A stretch of DNA of 53,255 nucleotides from Lachnospiraceae bacterium (GTDB taxonomy: Bacteria > Bacillota > Clostridia > Lachnospirales > Lachnospiraceae). The notes beneath the pieces were generated by a model, which saw nothing but the letters and a program-made list of their open reading frames with translations, was not told the DNA's origin and searched no databases. Numbering within the stretch: position 1 is the first letter of the stretch; each line of letters begins with the position of its first letter. The position numbers and the translations under genes are program-made. The stretch lies in assembly GCA_017455435.1 (NCBI GenBank), contig JAFTAU010000034.1, forward strand, positions 1 through 53,255. Direction: 5' to 3'. Shown here piece after piece: positions 33,143 to 43,081 of the stretch.

Positions 33143-34415
33143 ACCCGAACTCCTTTCGCCCGCAGGCTCGCTTGCATGTGCAAAGGCGGCGGTGAACGCG
33201 GGCGCAGACGCAATATATATAGGCGGCACCAGATTCGGCGCCAGAGCCTATGCGGATAATCCGGATGATGCAGGACTGATAGATGCCCTGCATTATTGTC
33301 ATTTCCACGGCAGAAAGATGTATCTGACCGTCAATACACTTTTCAAAGAAAAGGAAATGCCGGAATTATACGAATTCATCCGCCCTCTCTACGAGGAAGG
33401 ACTGGACGCGGTTATTGTTCAGGATTACGGAGCGGTCGCTTTTATCCGGGAAAATTTTCCGGGACTTGATATTCATGCCAGTACGCAGATAGCTGCGGCA
33501 GGTTATTATGGAGCCAGAATGCTCGGCGAGCTCGGCATTTCGAGGCTGATTCTGCCCAGAGAGTCGAGCCTGACCGACATAAAAAGCGTCACCGAGCGAG
33601 GCGGACTCGAAACGGAGGTCTTTGTTCACGGCGCTCTTTGCTACTGTGTATCGGGCAAATGCCTTTTCAGCTCAATGCTCGGCGGCAGATCCGGAAACCG
33701 CGGCAGATGCGCTCAGGTCTGCCGGCTGGAGTTTGAGGGCGGGCGTCTTCTGAATCTAAAGGATCTGAGCACATTATCCATTCTTCCTGACATCATCGAT
33801 ACAGGTGTGAGCTCGCTAAAGATAGAATGCCGCATGAAAAGTCCTGTCTACACCGCCGGAGTTACGGGCGTGTACAGAAAGTATATTGATATGTACTTTG
33901 AGCGCGGGCGCGAGGGCTACAAGGTCAGCAACACGGACAGGCACATTCTGTCAGAGCTTTTTAACCGCGGCGGTTTTACAGAAGGCTATTTCACCTCGCA
34001 CAACGATAAAAATATGATATTCAAAGGCGAAAAACCGAAGATGCGTATCGTTGATGAAAACATTGTACGAAAAACCGAAGAAAAATACATCAAAAAGGAC
34101 ATAAAAAGAAAGATAAAAGCAAAAGTGACGCTGCGCATCGGTGAGCTCTCCGTGCTGGAACTGGAATGCGGAAAGACGCGTGTGAGCGTTCTCGGTGATA
34201 TGACGGAGGCAGCAAAGGACAGACCGCTGACCGACGGTGAAATACAGAGCAGAATAGGCAGGCTCGGCGACAGCGGTTTTGAGGCGGAGAGCATTATCGT
34301 CGAAACCGACGGAGATGTTTTTCTGCCTGTATCGTCGCTAAACAGGCTTCGCCGCGATGGTGTAAGCGAACTGGAAAGAGAAATCCAAAATGGATATAAA
34401 CGTACATATTTCTAA
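33135..34415 (+). CDS. U32 family peptidase-like protein, first subunit
   Basis: A 426-aa member of the U32/collagenase-like group, whose studied bacterial members hydroxylate RNA, for example at tRNA position 34 or in 23S rRNA, and depend on an iron-sulphur or prephenate-linked chemistry. N-terminal PELLSPAGSLACAKAAVNAGADAIYIGG is the signature, with VFVHGALCYCVSGKCLFSS and GGRSGNRGRCAQVCRLEF cysteine regions and SLKIECRMKSPVYTAGV. The usual CAQPCR reads CAQVCR. The chain ends at about the point where long family members continue into a second region; the next gene supplies it. Overlaps zapA by 8 nt and the next gene by 26 nt. Confidence 0.88.
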   Translation: MTKPELLSPAGSLACAKAAVNAGADAIYIGGTRFGARAYADNPDDAGLIDALHYCHFHGRKMYLTVNTLFKEKEMPELYEFIRPLYEEGLDAVIVQDYGAVAFIRENFPGLDIHASTQIAAAGYYGARMLGELGISRLILPRESSLTDIKSVTERGGLETEVFVHGALCYCVSGKCLFSSMLGGRSGNRGRCAQVCRLEFEGGRLLNLKDLSTLSILPDIIDTGVSSLKIECRMKSPVYTAGVTGVYRKYIDMYFERGREGYKVSNTDRHILSELFNRGGFTEGYFTSHNDKNMIFKGEKPKMRIVDENIVRKTEEKYIKKDIKRKIKAKVTLRIGELSVLELECGKTRVSVLGDMTEAAKDRPLTDGEIQSRIGRLGDSGFEAESIIVETDGDVFLPVSSLNRLRRDGVSELEREIQNGYKRTYF

Positions 34416-35181
34416 TCCGGATTACTTTTTCGATCTGCTTAATTACGGGCAGATATCCGGTATATATATCGAGCAGGAGCGAACCACCCCTGAAAGGCTC
34501 AGACGATTTGTCAAGGCAGCTCATGAGACGGGAAAAATGCTCTATGTGGCACTGCCTTTTGTCTGGAACACCTCTGCCGGCAAGACTCTTGACAGACAGA
34601 TTTCCGCTATAATAGGCGCTTTCCCGGACGGCTATCTGATTAGGAACATAGACGAGCTGGGACTGCTTTCGGACAGAAATGCTTCCGGAAAAAAGATTCT
34701 CGATGAGGGGATGTATACATGGAATCATTTTGCCATGACGGAGCTGTCCGCTCTCGGCGCCGATATCTTTACCGCACCGTATGAGCTTTCGCTTAAAGAA
34801 CTCGAGGACAGGTGGCTTTCATATACTGAAATAGTGGCTTACGGCAATTACCCCCTGATGGTCAGCAACAACTGCCTTCGTAAGACTACCGGAAAATGCG
34901 TAAAGGAAAAAGACGAATACGGGATTTACAGATTAAAGGACCGGAAAAATGCGAGCTTCCCGGTGGTAAACTGCTGCCGTTATTGCTACAACATCATTTA
35001 CAACAGCGTCCCGACGTGGCTTTTGGACGAGGAAAGCATCCAAAGAGCGCCGTATATCAGGCTTTCGTTCACAACAGAGTCGAGGCTTGAAATGAAAAAT
35101 ATACTGGACAGGTATTTCGCAGGCGACACCGCCCCGCGCGTTTCAATGACCAGAGGTCATTTTAGAAAAGGAGCTGAGTGA
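34390..35181 (+). CDS. U32-associated second subunit (split C-terminal region)
   Basis: A 263-aa protein that resembles the second half of long U32 proteins: an alpha/beta part (YIEQERTTPERLRRFVKAAHETGKMLYVALPFVW), VAYGNYPLMVSNNC, then cysteines at NNCLRKTTGKC and NCCRYC, likely cluster ligands. It overlaps the first U32 gene by 26 nt, and the frame shift between the two is supported by clean starts and stops, so it is a stable split and not a sequencing error, though that remains possible. Substrate unknown. Confidence 0.7.
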   Translation: MDINVHISNPDYFFDLLNYGQISGIYIEQERTTPERLRRFVKAAHETGKMLYVALPFVWNTSAGKTLDRQISAIIGAFPDGYLIRNIDELGLLSDRNASGKKILDEGMYTWNHFAMTELSALGADIFTAPYELSLKELEDRWLSYTEIVAYGNYPLMVSNNCLRKTTGKCVKEKDEYGIYRLKDRKNASFPVVNCCRYCYNIIYNSVPTWLLDEESIQRAPYIRLSFTTESRLEMKNILDRYFAGDTAPRVSMTRGHFRKGAE

Positions 35182-36554
35182 CAAACGTTCTGACCGAAAT
35201 CTCAAAATATCTGATGCTTCTCATCATGATCATATACACGTTTTTCAATTTTATCGCTATCGGCGTTAAGACAGAAAAGCGTCTAAAGAGTCTGTGTTCA
35301 AAACAGCTTTTTATGATTATACTGATGCTTGTGCTCGGATATCTGATTATCATTCTGCGAAAAGAGGACTATACCATTATAGCCTTTTTTGCGGTGCAGC
35401 TTGTTTTCTATCTGCTTTATTACATTCTTTTTCCCAGATTCTACAAAAAATGCTCGCGCCTTATTGTCAGCAACACGATTATGCTCTTCGGCTTCGGCGT
35501 GATGTATCTCACCAGACTGGATTATGCCAGAGCGATAACGCAGTTTTCGATAGGTTCGGCGGCTTTTGCAATCTCAATGCTCGTACCTGTTATCATCAAA
35601 AAGCTTAGTGCATTGGCTAAATGGGCGTGGCTTTATGCCATACTCGGCCTCGGACTTCTGGGAGTGGTCTGGCGGCTCGGCTCCACCACATACGGCGCAC
35701 AGCTTACACTTTCGCTCGGTCCCGTCACCATTCAGCCTTCGGAACTGGTCAAGATATCTTTTGTGTTTTTCACCGCTTCGATGTTTAACAGGAGCCGCAC
35801 GTTTAAACAGATAGTAATTACCACGGCAGTCGCGGCCGCGCATGTTCTGATACTGGTGGCTTCTACAGACCTTGGCAGCGGCCTCGTTTACTTTGTTTCT
35901 TACCTGTTTATGATATTTGTATCTACACACAAGGCGCGTTATTTCGCGGCCGGAATCGGAGCCGGAGCGGTGGCGGCCGTCGGCGCATACGCTGTTTTCG
36001 ACCATGTCAGAATCCGCGTAAAAATGTGGCTGAATCCTTTTTCGGATTACGAAAACAAGGGCTATCAGATGGCGCAGTCACTATTTGCCATCAGCTCCGG
36101 CGGATGGTTCGGGCTGGGTCTGTGCAAGGGCTACCCCACATCCATTCCTCTGGCCCGGAACGATTTTATTTTCTCGGCAATAATAGAAGAGCTCGGAATT
36201 ATTTTCGCGGCGTGTCTGCTGCTGATTTATCTGGGATTTTTGATCCAGCTGTTCAGAGTTTCCACCAGAATAGACGGCATTTTTTATCAGATTATCGGTG
36301 TCGGGCTCGCAGCTATGATAGGTATACAGGTCTTTTTGCATGTCGGCGGAGTGACGGGCATGATACCGTCCACCGGAATAACACTGCCGCTGATCAGTTA
36401 CGGGGGCAGTTCGGTGCTTTCGACTATGCTTACGATAGGTGTGATTCAGGGTCTTAATATTAAAAGTGACGGAATGACGGCAAAGCAGCGCGCGGAGTTT
36501 GAAAACCGTGAGCTCTCTGAAGAATCGCCGGAGGAAATCAGCTTTGAAGAATGA
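35178..36554 (+). CDS. FtsW/RodA-family peptidoglycan polymerase
   Basis: A 458-aa SEDS glycosyltransferase with about ten membrane segments. GTG start overlaps the previous stop. Family segments: TIQPSELVKISFVFFTA (with the catalytic-site Glu-Leu-Lys region), STDLGSGLVYFVSYLFMIF (catalytic Asp), QMAQSLFAISSGGWFGLGL, NDFIFSAIIEELGI, GMIPSTGITLPLISYGGSS. Polymerises lipid II, paired with the class B PBP encoded next. FtsW versus RodA cannot be settled; the neighbouring PbpA-type PBP would suit a RodA-like or sporulation-like pair. Confidence 0.93.
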   Translation: MTNVLTEISKYLMLLIMIIYTFFNFIAIGVKTEKRLKSLCSKQLFMIILMLVLGYLIIILRKEDYTIIAFFAVQLVFYLLYYILFPRFYKKCSRLIVSNTIMLFGFGVMYLTRLDYARAITQFSIGSAAFAISMLVPVIIKKLSALAKWAWLYAILGLGLLGVVWRLGSTTYGAQLTLSLGPVTIQPSELVKISFVFFTASMFNRSRTFKQIVITTAVAAAHVLILVASTDLGSGLVYFVSYLFMIFVSTHKARYFAAGIGAGAVAAVGAYAVFDHVRIRVKMWLNPFSDYENKGYQMAQSLFAISSGGWFGLGLCKGYPTSIPLARNDFIFSAIIEELGIIFAACLLLIYLGFLIQLFRVSTRIDGIFYQIIGVGLAAMIGIQVFLHVGGVTGMIPSTGITLPLISYGGSSVLSTMLTIGVIQGLNIKSDGMTAKQRAEFENRELSEESPEEISFEE

Positions 36555-38250
36555 CGATCTTTACACAGACGAAATAGAAGAACGCCAGAAAAAGCGCATA
36601 GGCCAGAATGTATCGGGATTTATGGAGGACGATGATGATTTTGAGGAGGTCGAAGTCTATGTCCCCGCTGACCCGGCTGATATTCATGTCAAAATAGAAA
36701 ATCACGAAAATGAATCGAAAAGCGGCTGCGAGCCGGATGCGCCGAAAGAGCCCGAGCCTGCGCCTGCACCTCCGCCTCTTTCTGAAGAGGAGGCAGAAGA
36801 GCGCCGCCGCGAGATTCGCCGCAGGATGCTCAAGGGCAAAAAGATTCACCGTGACATCATGCTCTCCACATATTTCTTTGTGGCGCTTTTCGCCGGAATT
36901 ATCATATATCTCGGGTTTTTTACATATGCGAAGAGCGATGAATATCTCGCGAACGAATACAATTCAAAACGCCAGTCTGTATATGCCGACAAATACATCC
37001 GCGGTGATATCGTGAGCAGCGACGGAGAGATTCTCGCTACCACAAAGGTTTCTGAAGACGGCTCGGAAAAGCGGGTTTATCCGTTCAAAAACGTTTTCGC
37101 CCACGCAGTCGGCTACAGCACAAAGGGGAACACCGGCATTGAGGCGCTGGCTAATTCATATCTGCTCGGATCGCATATCAATCCGATTTCACAGGCAATC
37201 TCGGAATTGAATGGTGAGAAAATACCCGGCGACACCGTTGTTTCCACAATAAACGCCTCGCTGCAGACGGCGGCGTACGACGCTCTGGGAGACCGTAAAG
37301 GAGCTGTTATCGTTACTGAGGTTAAGACTGCAAAGGTTCTTGCTATGGTCAGCAAGCCTGATTTCAATCCCGATAAAATCAACGAAATCTGGGACGAGCT
37401 TGTCAGCGACGAAACGAATTCAAATCTCGTTAACCGCGCAACACAGGGACTTTATCCACCGGGTTCAACCTTCAAGATTGTCACGCTCCTCGAGTATATC
37501 CGCGAGAATCCTGACACCTACGAAGATTTTACATACGATTGTGACGGAACCTACGAAATTGAAGACTACGTGATCAGCTGTTCCAAAAAGACTGAACACG
37601 GAAAGCAAAATCTCAAGGAGGCCTTTGCCAATTCCTGTAACGGCGCCTTTGCCGTGATCGGTCAGAGCCTGGATTTGAATGCGCTGCACACCCTTTGCGA
37701 AAAACTCGGCTATAATTCAGCACCGGATACAAACATCCTCTCCTCAAAGAGCCGTTATAAACTGACAAAAGAGAATGCTAATCTTTGGAGCGTGCTCCAG
37801 ACGTCCATAGGTCAGGGAGAAACGCTCACGACGCCGCTTCAGAACCTCCTGATTGTCTCTGCGGTCGCAAACGGCGGCGTCATTAAAAAACCATATCTGA
37901 TTGATCACATTGAAACCGAAAGCGGCAGTGTTGTAAAAACCTTTGCATCTGAGACGAGCGGTAAGGTGATGACGGCGTCCGAGGCCCGGCTGCTTGGCGA
38001 ATACCTGCGAAGCGTCGTTACGGAAGGTACCGGAGGCAAGGCTGAGGGAGACGGTTATACCGTTGCCGGAAAGACCGGTTCTGCAGAGTGGTCAAAGGGT
38101 AAAGACACCCACGCCTGGTTTGTCGGATATGCCCCGTATGATGACCCCGAGATTGCCGTGAGCATAGTGGTGGAGGACTCCGGCTCAGGCGGAAGTGTGG
38201 CGGCACCGATAGCGCGAAAAATATTTGACAAATACTTTGACGGCAATTGA
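36544..38250 (+). CDS. Class B penicillin-binding protein (PbpA-like transpeptidase)
   Basis: A 568-aa transpeptidase that crosslinks glycan made by the SEDS partner. The TTG start at 36544, 8 nt after GGAGG, was preferred to TTG 36499 and GTG 36508 that lack such sites; it overlaps the previous gene by 11 nt. A long acidic, Pro-rich cytoplasmic tail (1-105) with PEPAPAPPPLSEEE is unusual. One membrane helix at about 107-126, then a short pedestal (RGDIVSSDGEILA) and the catalytic domain with Ser308-x2-Lys311 (STFK), SCN at 364-366 and KTGS at 510. The PASTA domains of SpoVD/PBP2x are absent. Confidence 0.93.
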   Translation: MKNDDLYTDEIEERQKKRIGQNVSGFMEDDDDFEEVEVYVPADPADIHVKIENHENESKSGCEPDAPKEPEPAPAPPPLSEEEAEERRREIRRRMLKGKKIHRDIMLSTYFFVALFAGIIIYLGFFTYAKSDEYLANEYNSKRQSVYADKYIRGDIVSSDGEILATTKVSEDGSEKRVYPFKNVFAHAVGYSTKGNTGIEALANSYLLGSHINPISQAISELNGEKIPGDTVVSTINASLQTAAYDALGDRKGAVIVTEVKTAKVLAMVSKPDFNPDKINEIWDELVSDETNSNLVNRATQGLYPPGSTFKIVTLLEYIRENPDTYEDFTYDCDGTYEIEDYVISCSKKTEHGKQNLKEAFANSCNGAFAVIGQSLDLNALHTLCEKLGYNSAPDTNILSSKSRYKLTKENANLWSVLQTSIGQGETLTTPLQNLLIVSAVANGGVIKKPYLIDHIETESGSVVKTFASETSGKVMTASEARLLGEYLRSVVTEGTGGKAEGDGYTVAGKTGSAEWSKGKDTHAWFVGYAPYDDPEIAVSIVVEDSGSGGSVAAPIARKIFDKYFDGN

Positions 38251-38274
38251 TTTTTAACGCAGATATTATATAAT
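38247..38274 (+). promoter_or_regulatory. Promoter of the polysaccharide deacetylase gene
   Basis: TTGATT (38247-38252), 16-bp spacer, TATAAT (38269-38274). The -35 box overlaps the last codon of the PBP gene. Start near 38281 gives a 26-nt leader. Confidence 0.7.
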
Positions 38275-38306
38275 TATCAGAGTATTTTTATGAAAGGAAA
38301 AACATC

Positions 38307-39773
38307 ATGAGCGAATACCGTGAAAACAACGTTACTTCCCGAAATGAAAGAAGACGCAGAAGACGCCGTCAGGCAATGATCCGCAGAGTTTGTTTTGGCA
38401 TAATATTTGCGGCGCTGATTGCGCTGATTATTCTCCTTTGCATAAAAATCTTTGGAGGAGGCGGCAGCAGCGAGCAGACCGAAACCACCCCTCAGCAGCA
38501 GGGACAATCCTCCGAAAACGGAGAGTCACAGGCTCCCGAAACCGGCAGCAGCAATCAGGCCGCTATAGATGAGGCTGCGATTCTTGCCGCGCAGTATGAT
38601 TATGACGCCGCTATAGAAAAGCTCAAAGGCATTGCGGGATATCAGGACAAAAAAGAGATTACGGATCTTATTGCTGATTACGAGCTCACCCGCGATACCT
38701 GTGTTACAGTAGATATGAGTACTGTTCCGCACGTGTTTTTCCATACACTTATTTGCGATTTTAACCGCTGTTTCAAATCATCCCACAACCAGTCTCTGAT
38801 GAACGGCTACAATGCGTGGATGGTCACGGTAGATGAATTTAAAGAATGCATTCGTCAGCTTTATGACCTCGGCTACGTCATTATTAATATCGGCGACAGC
38901 TACACAAAGGACGCGGACGGAAATTACAGTATGTCCACGGATGTAAAGCTTCCCACCGGCAAAAAGGCATTGATTCTTTCATATGACGACACGTGCTATT
39001 ACTGCCAGTATATGGACTGGGGAATGGCTGACCGCGTCATTCTCGATGAAAATGGAGATCTTAAATGCGAATATACCGATGAGAGCGGCAATACCACCGT
39101 CGGCGACTACGACCATATCCCGATTCTGATAGATTTTTGCCGTGAGCACCCGGATTTTGCGTGGCACGGTCACAAAGGCACGCTCGCGCTTACCGGATAT
39201 GACGGAATCCTCGGCTATCGCACCGAGTTCCGTATGTTTGATTATCCCACCGGTGACGAGACCGCGTGGCTGCAGGCAAATCCCTGGTGTCAGAAGAGCG
39301 AAATAGAGACGTATAAAGAACAGGCGAAAGTCATTGTTCAGGCGCTCAAGGATAACGGCTACGAGTTCGCCAGCCATACATGGGGACACCGTCACGCTGA
39401 CCAGAAGGGCCTTGACTGGCTCAAGCAGGACACCGAGTGGTGGTGTGAGAGAGTTGAAAGCCTGACCGGAGATACCGATATCTTTGTATTCCCTCACGGG
39501 GGCGACATCGGAAGTGGAGATGACTACACCTCTTCAAACGAGAAATACTCTTACCTGAAGAGCATGGGATTCGGCGTTTTCTGCGGTGTTGACGGAACCT
39601 CTCTCTACTGGAATCAGTACCGCAGCGGCTATGTTCGCCAGTCGCGTATCAACATCGACGGCATCAATATGTATCAGACACTTCAGGGCAAAGCCACAGC
39701 CCTTACAAAACTCGGCCTCGACGTTGAAAAGATTTTTGACACGCGTCGTCCTACACCGATTACCGCGAGCTGA
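38307..39773 (+). CDS. Membrane-anchored polysaccharide deacetylase-like protein
   Basis: A 488-aa surface enzyme. A strongly basic cytoplasmic start (RNERRRRRRRQAM) and one membrane helix (about 28-47) are followed by a Ser/Gln-rich linker to about 85, a short helical segment, and a NodB-type domain with SYDDT as motif 1 (metal Asp pair) and SHTWGHRH as motif 2 (H-x3-H). Between the two is a long insert of about 120 residues with CYYCQYMDW. It may deacetylate peptidoglycan or another wall polymer, which would fit its PBP neighbour. The normal TFDDG reads SYDDT. Confidence 0.82.
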   Translation: MSEYRENNVTSRNERRRRRRRQAMIRRVCFGIIFAALIALIILLCIKIFGGGGSSEQTETTPQQQGQSSENGESQAPETGSSNQAAIDEAAILAAQYDYDAAIEKLKGIAGYQDKKEITDLIADYELTRDTCVTVDMSTVPHVFFHTLICDFNRCFKSSHNQSLMNGYNAWMVTVDEFKECIRQLYDLGYVIINIGDSYTKDADGNYSMSTDVKLPTGKKALILSYDDTCYYCQYMDWGMADRVILDENGDLKCEYTDESGNTTVGDYDHIPILIDFCREHPDFAWHGHKGTLALTGYDGILGYRTEFRMFDYPTGDETAWLQANPWCQKSEIETYKEQAKVIVQALKDNGYEFASHTWGHRHADQKGLDWLKQDTEWWCERVESLTGDTDIFVFPHGGDIGSGDDYTSSNEKYSYLKSMGFGVFCGVDGTSLYWNQYRSGYVRQSRINIDGINMYQTLQGKATALTKLGLDVEKIFDTRRPTPITAS

Positions 39774-39814
39774 AGCGGCAGTTGATGCCGTGTAAGAGAG
39801 GAGAGACAAATCGC

Positions 39815-40396
39815 TTGATTGTCATTGTTTTTAACAGCATATTGCTTGGATTGGGCCTTGCCATGGATGCCTTTTCGGTATCCGTGGCGGAAGGACTGGC
39901 CGAGCCTGAAATGAAAAGCAGCAGAATGTTCCTGATCTCCGGAACGTTCGCTGTTTTTCAGTTTGCCATGCCTGTTATCGGATGGCTGCTGATTCTCCTT
40001 TTGGTAGACGCTTTTGAGGGGCTGGCAAATGTGGTGCCTTTTATTGCTTTTGCACTTCTGGCATTTATCGGCGGCAAAATGATATTGGAGTCAATGAATC
40101 AGCGAAAAACCGAAAATGCCGCTGTTACTTCCATTCCCGGATTGCTTGCTCTGGGGCTGGCCACCTCTCTGGATGCTTTGTCCGCCGGCACCACCATGAC
40201 TGAATACGACCGCACACAGGTGATTATCGGCTCTCTGATTATCGGCGCTATGACATTGATCGTTTGTTTTTCGGGAATTATTATCGGCAAAAAAATAGGA
40301 GACAGGTTTTCATCAAAAGCAGGAATTCTCGGCGGCTGCGTTCTTTTGAGCATCGCCTTAAAATCACTGATTGAAGGAATTATTAATTTATTATAA
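39815..40396 (+). CDS. mntP: Manganese efflux protein MntP
   Basis: A 193-aa membrane exporter of Mn2+ with six helices. Family marks are LGLAMDAFSVSVAEG (first Asp motif) and LGLATSLDALSAGTTM (second Asp motif). TTG start at 39815 follows GAGGAGAG with about 11 nt spacing; an ATG frame from 39782 adds residues that no homologue has. No yybP-ykoY riboswitch is seen, as the gene sits only 42 nt after the deacetylase gene. Confidence 0.88.
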   Translation: MIVIVFNSILLGLGLAMDAFSVSVAEGLAEPEMKSSRMFLISGTFAVFQFAMPVIGWLLILLLVDAFEGLANVVPFIAFALLAFIGGKMILESMNQRKTENAAVTSIPGLLALGLATSLDALSAGTTMTEYDRTQVIIGSLIIGAMTLIVCFSGIIIGKKIGDRFSSKAGILGGCVLLSIALKSLIEGIINLL

Positions 40397-40408
40397 AGGG
40401 GTTTTGAA

Positions 40409-41482
40409 ATGGGAAAAGCGTTAATTGAGTTGAAAAACATCACAAAAAGCTACGACGGCGTCACGGTGCTTGATGATTTTAATCTTACCGTAAACGAAAA
40501 CGAGTTCATAACGCTGCTCGGACCGTCGGGCTGCGGAAAAACGACGACGCTTCGTATTATCGGCGGTTTTGAAAAGCCAGACGAAGGCCGCGTTTTCTTT
40601 GAAGGTCAGGACATCACAGAGCTTCCGCCGAACAAGAGAAACCTCAATACAGTTTTTCAGAAATATGCTCTTTTCCCTCATATGAATATTGAGGAGAATA
40701 TCGCCTTTGGTCTGAAAATCAGCAAAAAATCAAAAGATTACATAAGGGACAAAATAGATTATGCGTTAAAACTTGTTAATCTTGACGGTTTCGGCAAACG
40801 CAGCATTGATTCTCTTTCCGGAGGACAGCAGCAGCGTATCGCCATCGCCCGCGCCATAGTAAATGAGCCAAAGCTCCTGCTTTTGGACGAGCCGCTGGGC
40901 GCACTTGATCTGAAGCTACGCCAGGAGATGCAGTATGAGCTTATCAGGCTCAAAAACGAGCTTGGCATTACTTTTATCTATGTTACGCACGATCAGGAGG
41001 AGGCTCTGACCATGTCGGACAAGGTCGTTGTAATGAACCAGGGCTACATCCAGCAGATGGGCACCCCGGAGAATATTTATAACGAACCGGAGAACGCTTT
41101 CGTAGCCACATTTATCGGCGACAGCAACATTGTGCCGGGCACCATGGTAAAGGACAGACTCGTCAATATCCTCGGTGCGGATTTTCCTTGCGTGGATGAG
41201 GGGTTTGGTGAAAACAAACCCGTGGACGTGGTCATTCGCCCAGAGGACGTCATTTTCAGAGCTCCCGGCGAGGGCAGAATCGATGGCGAGGTTTCGCATA
41301 TAATATTCAAAGGCATGCACTATGAGATGGAGGCCATGGCCGGCGGCTTCGAATGGCTGATACAGGGCACAAAGCCCTACGAGGTCGGCGAGAAGATCAG
41401 TATCGATGTGGATCCGTTCAACATACAGATTATGAACAAGCCGGAGTCGGAGGATGAGGAGGCAATAAAATTCGATGAATAA
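40409..41482 (+). CDS. potA: Spermidine/putrescine ABC transporter ATPase
   Basis: A 357-aa ATPase. Walker [11 protein letters not shown]-loop, LSGGQQQR signature, Walker [14 protein letters not shown]-loop [11 protein letters not shown]-terminal TOBE domain (about 240-345, [11 protein letters not shown]) regulates. Followed by two permeases and a binding protein in overlapping order (8, 4 and 4 nt), so a single polyamine importer. Starts 12 nt after mntP, hence probably cotranscribed. Confidence 0.95.
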   Translation: MGKALIELKNITKSYDGVTVLDDFNLTVNENEFITLLGPSGCGKTTTLRIIGGFEKPDEGRVFFEGQDITELPPNKRNLNTVFQKYALFPHMNIEENIAFGLKISKKSKDYIRDKIDYALKLVNLDGFGKRSIDSLSGGQQQRIAIARAIVNEPKLLLLDEPLGALDLKLRQEMQYELIRLKNELGITFIYVTHDQEEALTMSDKVVVMNQGYIQQMGTPENIYNEPENAFVATFIGDSNIVPGTMVKDRLVNILGADFPCVDEGFGENKPVDVVIRPEDVIFRAPGEGRIDGEVSHIIFKGMHYEMEAMAGGFEWLIQGTKPYEVGEKISIDVDPFNIQIMNKPESEDEEAIKFDE

Positions 41483-42287
41483 AAAAGCGTTGTCTGCCCC
41501 TTACGTGATATGGATTATAGGCGGGACGCTCATTCCGCTCGCGTTGATGCTGTATTACGGTCTGACCGACGGCGAAGGCTCGTTTACTTTGTCGAATATT
41601 CTGGCGATAGGCGAACCCGGCCATCTGAAGGCGCTTCTTACCGCGCTGCTTCTTGCAGCCGTCAGCACCCTGATTTGTTTTTTGCTTGCCTTTCCTATCG
41701 CCGTGCTTCTCAGGCGGGTAAAGCGCGCAAAAGGGCTCATTATTTTTCTGTTCCTGCTTCCCATGTGGATGAACTTTCTGCTTCGCACGATGGCGTGGCA
41801 GGTGCTGCTGGAAAAGGGCGGCGTCATCAATTCAATCATCAGCTGGCTTGGCTTTGAAAAGCTCAGGCTGATAAACACGCCCGGAGCAGTTATTATGGGT
41901 ATGGTTTACGACTTTCTGCCCTTTATGCTGCTTCCGATAAATAACGCCGTTTCGAAAATTGCACTTTCCACCACGGAGGCCGCATATGATCTGGGCGCAT
42001 CGGAGATGCAGGTAGTTTTCAAGGTTGTTCTGCCGCTTTCCGTTCCAGGCATCGTCAGCGGCATAACCATGGTCTTTGTCCCTGCGCTCACCACCTTCGT
42101 CATTTCCAACATGCTTGGCGGCGGAAAGATTTATCTTATCGGAAACATCATTGAGCAGGAGTTTACGGTGGGAGACAACTGGAATCTCGGAGCCGGACTT
42201 TCCATTGTTATGATGGTGTTTATTTTGATCAGCATGCTGTTTATAGCAAAATTTGACAAAGACGTGGAGGAGGATCTTGCCATATGA
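41475..42287 (+). CDS. potB: Spermidine/putrescine ABC transporter permease, PotB
   Basis: A 270-aa permease with six membrane helices. The cytoplasmic EAA loop that docks the ATPase is [26 protein letters not shown]. It starts inside the last codons of pot[16 protein letters not shown] is typical of PotB. Confidence 0.94.
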   Translation: MNKKALSAPYVIWIIGGTLIPLALMLYYGLTDGEGSFTLSNILAIGEPGHLKALLTALLLAAVSTLICFLLAFPIAVLLRRVKRAKGLIIFLFLLPMWMNFLLRTMAWQVLLEKGGVINSIISWLGFEKLRLINTPGAVIMGMVYDFLPFMLLPINNAVSKIALSTTEAAYDLGASEMQVVFKVVLPLSVPGIVSGITMVFVPALTTFVISNMLGGGKIYLIGNIIEQEFTVGDNWNLGAGLSIVMMVFILISMLFIAKFDKDVEEDLAI

Positions 42288-43081
42288 AAAAACACGGCGC
42301 CCTCCGCGTAATATATCTTGTTCTGATTATTATCTTCCTCTACGCGCCCATCTTCACGCTGATGGTGCTGTCTTTTAACGAGGGCAAATCCATGGGCAAA
42401 TGGACCGGTTTTTCACTACGGTGGTATGCTTCGATGTTCTCGGACGAGGAGATTATGGAAGCGCTCGGAAACACGGTGTTTATTGCCCTGGTTTCCGCTC
42501 TTGTTTCCACTGTCATCGGCACGGCGGTCTGCATCGCTCTTCCCCGCATGAACAAAAAGATCCGGGACGCATTTCTGGCACTGAACAATATCCCTCTGCT
42601 TAATGCGGACATCGTTACCGGTCTTTCACTTATGCTGGCTTTTGTCGCTTTTGGTGTCTCGCTCAGCATGGGAACAGTTATTCTGTCTCATATTACATTC
42701 TGTATTCCTTATGTAATACTGAGTGTGCGTCCGCGCGTAAAGCAGCTCGGAAATACCGGTTACGAAGCGGCTCTCGATCTCGGAGCTACGCCCGGGCAGG
42801 CGCTTTTCAAGGTTATTTTGCCTGAAATTCGTCCGGGCATCACCGCCGGGTTCCTGATGGCATTTACCATGTCGGTGGACGATTTTATCGTAACGCATTT
42901 TACCAGAGGAGCCGGCGTGAACACGCTTTCGACGCTCATCTACGGACAGGTGCGCATTGGAATCAGACCGACGGTTTACGCGCTTTCCACAATAGTTTTT
43001 GTGACTGTCCTTATTGTACTTGTTCTTGCTAATGTTTTTCAGGGGAAGGGCGCCAGGGCGCGGCAGGGTAAACGGATATGA
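42284..43081 (+). CDS. potC: Spermidine/putrescine ABC transporter permease, PotC
   Basis: A 265-aa permease, six helices. EAA loop EAALDLGATPGQALFKVILPEIRPGI, and the PotC-type DDFIVTHFTRGAGVNTLSTLIYGQVRIG near the end. ATGA overlaps on both sides. Confidence 0.94.
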   Translation: MKKHGALRVIYLVLIIIFLYAPIFTLMVLSFNEGKSMGKWTGFSLRWYASMFSDEEIMEALGNTVFIALVSALVSTVIGTAVCIALPRMNKKIRDAFLALNNIPLLNADIVTGLSLMLAFVAFGVSLSMGTVILSHITFCIPYVILSVRPRVKQLGNTGYEAALDLGATPGQALFKVILPEIRPGITAGFLMAFTMSVDDFIVTHFTRGAGVNTLSTLIYGQVRIGIRPTVYALSTIVFVTVLIVLVLANVFQGKGARARQGKRI

